NCBI GenBank assembly: GCA_034509925.1
Contig: CM067533.1
Location: 1,646,501 to 1,710,500, forward strand
Direction of reading: 5' to 3'
Source of the DNA: Hirudinaria manillensis
Lineage: Eukaryota > Annelida > Clitellata > Hirudinida > Hirudinidae
Length of the DNA stretch: 64,000 nt
The position numbers and the translations under genes were made by a program. Numbering within the stretch: the first letter of the stretch is position 1; each line of letters begins with the position of its first letter. Of the stretch, positions 58,291 through 64,000 are shown piece by piece. The notes beneath the pieces were generated by a model, which searched no databases, was not told the DNA's origin, and saw only the letters and a list, made by a program, of their open reading frames with translations.

Positions 58291-58720
58291 GTTTAATAAG
58301 AGGTTAGTGTCACAACAACTATTTATTTATTTTGCGAATTCTCAGATGTTATTTACAATTATTTATTTACTTTATTAATTCCCATTATTAATTATTATTA
58401 ATTAATTAACTATTAATAATTAACAATGTCGTAAGAACAAAGGCGATGCACTTAATTTTTCGACTCCAAATCGAACCAACAAGGACCGAAATTCTTTTGT
58501 TTTCCAACGTGTTGAGTTCTTTTAATTAATTTATCCCCGTTGCTTAGCAACCTCCAAACAATTTTCGTTTGTACAAATAGTGATTTACAATAATTTTTTT
58601 TTTTTTTTTTTTTAGAGTTTACTTAAGTAGTTTAAAAACGGTTTTCGTTTATATCGCTTTTCAGGTGATCTGACACCACACCATTAGTTACATGCAGTAT
58701 ATTTGACAGAATCTCCAATA

Positions 58721-59840
58721 ATGTCTGGGAAGATCCAACTAAATACATGCATGTGTATTTTGATACTTCTTGTCGAAAAAGTGGATGCCATCTTATTCCA
58801 AAAGTCCAACTTTGAGGGTCTGAACATTTGTCAACATGTCGTGTTACCTCATCCAGTAAAGACGTGGTCATCAACAACTAGGTTGACGTCAGGCCCATTC
58901 ACCAAAGAAATGAAAGAATGCAGTCTGTACTGCCTTCTCGATCAAAACTGCGTCTCTTATCAAGTCGTCAGAATGAACAGTGGCAAAGGATCCTGTTACG
59001 TCTTTTCTAAAATTTTTGCCATGGCTTTCGTCGATGAAGATACTTGCAGGAATTTTGTTAAAAGAGGTTTCTTTATGAAATCGTCTTTTTGATAAAAAAA
59101 AAAGTGTAAATGTAACAATAAGAAATATTCGTTAACAAGGAAAATTAAATGCATGTAATTTGGAGATCATGTTCACTGTAGAAATTGCTGATTGATTTAG
59201 TTTTCTAGATTCCTTTTTGACATATTTTCACTTTTAAATAAAATAACAAATCAGATAAAAAATTGGACTGCATCATCAATTGGAATCCTGCCAACTTCTT
59301 ATCGAAGAACAACATGGTCGGTTACAGGGTCAAAAAGATGGACAACTCGTGGGCCATTTACAACAATTCGCGTGGCATCCACATACTGGAACTCAATGCC
59401 ACAACCTGCCTTCCAAAGAAACTCAATATATTCGATGTAGTGGCTTCGGGCAGCGAGTTGACTCGTTTCCAGAACTACGTGGACAAACAGGCACCGAATG
59501 GAACGTACATGATCGGTTATTCTGTCGGAAATGCTTGTACTTCTTCGACAACGATATATCTTTCTAGTAGGCTCCGAATAAATTACGACTCCACCTATCC
59601 GAATTCATTGTCTTTTATTTGCGTCAAGGGCAGTTTGTACAAATGTATTTCTCAACAGGTCAAAGATGCTTATGGATACGGCATGCTTTCATATGTTTCG
59701 GGTGAGAATTACTACATATTTACAATTACAATCAATCTTTTTATTACAAACATATTCATGTTTCAGATGAAAACTGGGTTCCCTTCTTTAGTCTGTATAC
59801 TTACGTTCCTACAGATGTGTTTTTGATCTTCTATGGATAA
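58721..59840 (+). CDS. Secreted apple/PAN-like plus FAM3/ILEI-like protein H2 (288 aa)
   Basis: Exons 58721-59066, 59255-59701 and 59767-59840, 289 codons with the stop. Exon 1 has exactly the same length (346 nt) and phase as in H1. Signal peptide MSGKIQLNTCMCILILLVEK; apple-like module with KECSLYCLLDQNCVSYQVV and CYVFSK; ILEI-like module with NMVGYRVKKMD, SRGIHILELNATTCLP, IFDVVASGSE and GTYMIGYSVGN; then SLSFICVKGS. The C-terminal exon (DENWVPFFSLYTYVPTDV) is unlike that of H1. It is probably extracellular. It converges on transporter G. Choice of ATG 58721 follows the signal peptide; no ATG is in frame upstream. Confidence 0.75.
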
Positions 59841-60086
59841 CGATAGCTTATTGGTGTTGTGGTTAAAGGCCACAGTCTCTCTCCTCAGATCCTCAGATAG
59901 TGTATTTATTAGGAACTGTAGGATTTATTAGAAATATTTGCGCTATTCCTTTCGCATTTTGATGAAGCATGTCAATAATCCATGCATGTTTAGCTTTAAG
60001 TTTTCTGTTGTGTTCTGTTTGTTAAAGTGACAGACATTTATGCTATTATTTTTTTTTTTTTTAGAAACTTGAAAGAAATTTGCATG

Positions 60087-60092
60087 AATAAA
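60087..60092 (+). promoter_or_regulatory. Candidate poly(A) signal AATAAA for H2
   Basis: AATAAA about 250 bp after the H2 stop codon, followed by an A-rich stretch at about 60107-60118. Confidence 0.5.
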
Positions 60093-60210
60093 GTTATTGG
60101 CATAATAAAAAAAAAACAATTTTAATGAAAATAAATTTCATTTAGTCCACAATACAAATACAAAAAGTTAACGACACATAACGACGGTTGGAAAAGCAAT
60201 TGATTTCAAC

Positions 60211-60216
60211 TTTATT
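60211..60216 (-). promoter_or_regulatory. Candidate poly(A) signal AATAAA for transporter G
   Basis: AATAAA on the - strand about 100 bp after the stop codon of G. Confidence 0.45.
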
Positions 60217-60312
60217 TCAGTTAACACAACGCCAAGGAAAACAACATCATTTATTTTCTCAGAAAACAAGAAAAGCATTGCATGTGACAATAGAACAAGA
60301 ACAAAGAGAAGT

Positions 60313-63300
60313 TCATCTCCTCCTCTGACATTTGAAGAACCTGTTTTCATCCAACTTGTGACAGTCATCCAGGGTTTCTGGCAAAGGCTGATTGTTGGTT
60401 TCAGGGAGGAACAGAAGCAGGAAGCTGACTACTATGGACACCACACCGAATAGAATGTTTGGAAGCCAGAACAAATTTTTATTCATGGCCTTTTGGAACA
60501 AAATGAACAGAAACAGATGATTTACAGATTCACAGATGATTTGAGATGTAATGAAATAATAAAAAAAAATATTCTTAGGCAATACATGTTCACTTACAGT
60601 TAGATTCCGTGGTTAATATGAGAATGTTATTAACACCCGTTTAAGCTAACCATGTAAGCTGTAATTGGTGCCAGTAATGATCCAATACGCCCACAAACCT
60701 GACAAACACCACTACATGTGCATCTGAAATATTAAATGGTATTTTTATTTGCATCTTGTTTACCAAATTCAGTCATTAAAATAAATAAGTTAACCAATTT
60801 AATTTAAAATTGTTATCGTGATAATCTATGTACCGCATGTCTGTAGGAAAAATCTCCTTCGTATAAAATACCATGACGGCGAATGAGGCCGAAATGAATC
60901 CTTTTGATAAGATGGCAATCCAGGTCAGTGCAACTAAAAATTAATCACAATTTTTAATTAAATGGGGAGATTAAAACCAACTATTCCTTATTTATCTAAA
61001 TTGGAAACTTGTGACATTTTAAATCCAACAATGCATTCTATTATAGACTTTATATAATATATTTAACGCTAATCTTATGCTCGATAGAGTATTTGGGAGG
61101 TAATTTAAAATTATTAACTTACTTTATTAAAATTCACAAAATATCATTTTAAGCATAAAACCAAGAAATTAAAAATGTTCAGAAAATTTCGTTTTAAATA
61201 TCAACCGTTATCTTTGGGAATGAAGATGATTACAGCCATGCAACAACCAGTCAAAAAGGAAGGTACCGAACATGTCAAGCGCCTTCCGAAGCTGAAAACA
61301 TTAATATTTGCATTTTTAATCGAATTAAATTAATGTTGTTGTTAATAAAATTTAAAATGTATTTTAAACTTAATACGACTTAGCTGCATCATACATTTTC
61401 GTACAACAGTAGGCCAGAATCGTGGCAGGAACTTCAACGAGGCCCAAAAGAACGAAATTCAAGAATCGATTTCCTTCCAGACTCGGACTTGCCAAAATGA
61501 GACCGTAAAATATGAGAGAGTTTGAGAACCTGCAAAAGTAATTTTAAGAATATATGTTTGAAAGCTAATGCCAAAACTTAAACTTACTCTAATTGCAAGT
61601 TCAAATTGCAAAACAAACAGTTAAATTTTGTTATAAATAATTATTTTGCAAATAATTCAAAATTAGTTTATTTGTTTCCGAAAAACATCACTTAGACAAA
61701 TACCATAATAAGCTGGAAATAGCGAGACACTTCAAAATGACCGGATCTTTTATGCTACTGGGTCTGGCCCTTATCTGTTCATCACAGGGTAGTTCGATGT
61801 TATTCAACCAAAAAAGAGATTCTGGTATTGGTCTTTGAAAGAAGGTTGATCATTTAATTTCTTTGCGATTCATAACAAATTATTAAGGTATGCAATTAAT
61901 GTTGCAAATAACAAAACCACAGCAATATAGAGGTTATTATTAAGTATTATTACAATATTTAAGTTATTAGATTAAGTGTAGTATCAATCTGAGAAGGTTT
62001 TAATGTGTTTATGTGTAAATAATAGGCAAACGCAATAGCAATTTTGACTAAGTCTACATCTATATAAATAATGCAATGTGTGTTTGTATCATGCAAATGT
62101 TCTCTGAAAGTACTTAACCAATTGCTTTGAAATTTTGACACAACATAGTGCTCGATTAGAGGAGTGTTTCATATATATATGCCACAACTATATCATGTAA
62201 AAATACGCTTTTTTCGAATATCCTGCCATCTTGCCATTGTTATGTTTTAGAATCGCGACATGTAGTGCAAGCGATTGCTAGTTTTTAATAAAAATGTAAG
62301 CCAAATTGAATATAATTTGTAATGAACACATACATTAGTAGCACCACCAAAAGCAAAGATGTCAGCGATATAGTCATTTGCAGAATATTCCAGTCTTTGA
62401 TCAAATACGCTAATCCTGGTAGAATGATGTAACACAGGGTCCAGAAAAATTGGAAGCTAATTCCAAGCAATGCCCTAAATTTCTTAGAATCAAATAATTC
62501 CAGTGCAAGCGTACAACCCGAGGTAATGTTAATCTGTGGAAAATGTTTAAATATATATATTTAAATATATTTGATACTCCATATACCCTCTCGAAAAACT
62601 GAATGTCCAATTCTTACCGATACAAAGAAGCCTATAACTGATTTGCTCAGGGCAAACATTACGTAATTTACTGAATAGGCATTGATCATCCCGATGATGC
62701 TTAGGCAGAGGTGACTGATGACGTGAAGTTTCTGTCGACCATACCTGTCCATCATGAAAGAAAAAAACCCTCCAATTATTGCCCCAACCTGATACAAGGA
62801 TTGGGACATTTCGGCCATGTAGTTTCGGTTGCATACTAGGCCCCACTGATGGAATAATGAAAGAACAATATAATAATATCCAAATTTTCAAAGTTTTTAG
62901 AAATTGACGGTCAGATATCAAACGATTGATAATATAACTTGGAAAAATAAAATTCAATTTGTTGCCAGTGGAATACCTTTTACAGAATTCGTTACGTAAT
63001 TATGTAATTTAAATATTAACATTTACAAAATATTGCTTATAAAAACAAAATGTTACTAGCATCCACCTCTTCTACAATAGTATGGTATCCATCGTTTTCA
63101 AATGTCCACTTGCTACACTTCATTACAGAAACATTTCCAGTTTCATGATCATAATTTTCGAAATGACATTTTGGATCAAGAGGAGTATCATTTCGTTCAC
63201 TTAGATTTGCCCTCGACTGGTGAAGTTCATAGTGAGTTATGTTCGGGGATTCTAAGCCCACGCAAACGTGGGGTGGTTCCCATCCTAGACAGAAAGAAAA

Positions 63301-64000
63301 TAATTATTTACTTCAGTAGTTTTAGTAAAATTATATCAAAAACAATTACAACTATTAATATGCAATAGTTTTTGTGAATCACATGAATTAGAATAAATAA
63401 ATTAATTTAAAGTAAATTATTATTTGTCAAGTTATTTACGACTATAGCAATTTATGTGGCTCTCCTCACGATAGTGCTTTTGGCTAGAACCTGGCTTTCG
63501 AATACAACTCATAACAACTGTTGCCACTAAACTATTACGCAGTAACGAGACCATCTGACTATTATGTGTCAACATTCCTATAACCATCACATCAATAGAA
63601 GATATACAATTTCTGTCCTGAATCAGGAGCTGACATATTATTGCCCTTCAATCACTTATGTCATTACGGCCGTAAGACAAGTACAAATGTATATGAAATC
63701 TAATTATATAGTCAAGCAATTTAAAACGAAATATGAAAATAATGGCCACGGACATTAGAAAACAACGACATAAAATGATACCAAATCAATTACAATATCT
63801 TAACTAAGTTCAACTGTAAATGAGTTAATGATTTTATGATTAATAATTGCCACGAAGATAAACAAGAAATTACTTTGATTCGAAGCTAATGATAGCCATG
63901 AGAATCAGACTCACCGACAAAGACGATACTAAGGCCATGCCAAGTAAGAGGAATAGTCATGGCTGCACTAACAAGAATGTACATATGTACAATAAATAGC
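60313..64000 (-). CDS. SLC22-like MFS transporter G, 5' end beyond the window; shortened TM6-7 loop
   Basis: Exons 5' to 3': (beyond 64000)-63915, 63284-63067, 62845-62618, 62533-62334, 61832-61704, 61529-61395, 61291-61206, 60933-60834, 60723-60651, 60489-60313. If exon 1 is 127 nt as in the other genes, the protein has about 490 residues, against 574-654. The difference is mainly one exon: 61832-61704 starts like exon 5 (PIPESLFWLN) and ends like exon 6 (SIKDPVILKCLAISSLLW), so most of exon 5, the intron and most of exon 6 are missing and the frame is kept. The cytoplasmic loop drops to about 25 residues. WGLVCNRN, DRYGRQK, FGRRLTC and PETNNQPLPETLDDCHKLDE are intact. Exon 9 is 4 codons shorter than in E and F. 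It belongs to the E/F subgroup and may be functional or decaying. Confidence 0.85.
62050..62225 (+). mobile_element. Possible Helitron-like 5' end fragment in an intron of G
   Basis: TCTATATAAATAATGCAATG followed by TGTGTTTGT and a CTTTGAAATTTTGACACA block resembles the 5' end of non-autonomous Helitrons known in many invertebrates. No rolling-circle replicase, 3' hairpin or clear end is visible, so this is tentative. Confidence 0.25.

Larger units (their letters stand above)
59841..60312. other. Convergent 3' region between H2 and transporter G
   Basis: Expected 3' UTRs of both genes. No other gene seen. Confidence 0.45.

Overview
The window is animal nuclear DNA: AT-rich (roughly two-thirds A+T by eye), with spliced genes, GT-AG introns of a few hundred bases, dense simple repeats and a truncated LINE. 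Gene content (muscle-type tropomyosin, a run of SLC22-like transporters, secreted apple/ILEI-like proteins) fits an invertebrate, perhaps an annelid or mollusc; the phylum is inference.

Layout. 1-7.8 kb: a tropomyosin gene on the + strand with nine coding exons encoding exactly 284 residues. Its first intron is full of trinucleotide and tetranucleotide repeats, and its second carries a single intron-containing elongator tRNA-Met gene. 8.7-64 kb: seven tandem SLC22-like (MFS organic ion/carnitine transporter-type) genes, all on the - strand, called A to G here. I rebuilt them exon by exon. Six are complete and their exons sum to whole codons (654, 602, 580, 589, 583 and 574 residues); G runs off the right end. 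Exon structure is almost identical in all seven. A 5'-truncated LINE lies between A and B.

18.57-34.61 kb, between B and C: a 16-kb head-to-tail satellite-like array of about 66 complete 240/232-bp units. Each unit carries an elongator tRNA-Met(CAU) gene on the - strand with a 19-nt intron at the canonical 37/38 position, good A and B boxes and a T4 Pol III stop. There are 67 copies in all, 66 of them intact in fold. The left 10 kb is a regular 240-bp ladder; the right 5.7 kb has a higher-order pattern built from 232-bp and 240-bp variants. Without the array, B and C would be only about 0.4 kb apart, like their neighbours. Base skew on the two flanks has opposite sign.

55.9-59.8 kb: two + strand paralogues for secreted proteins with a signal peptide, an apple/PAN-like cysteine module and a FAM3/ILEI-like module. 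The remains of a third copy lie between them. They sit between transporters F and G.

The transporters are probably a tandem-duplicated family moving organic ions or metabolites across the plasma membrane; nothing here gives the substrate. The array is the outstanding feature: a Pol III gene amplified like a satellite inside a gene cluster, with a likely related single copy 14 kb away in the tropomyosin intron.
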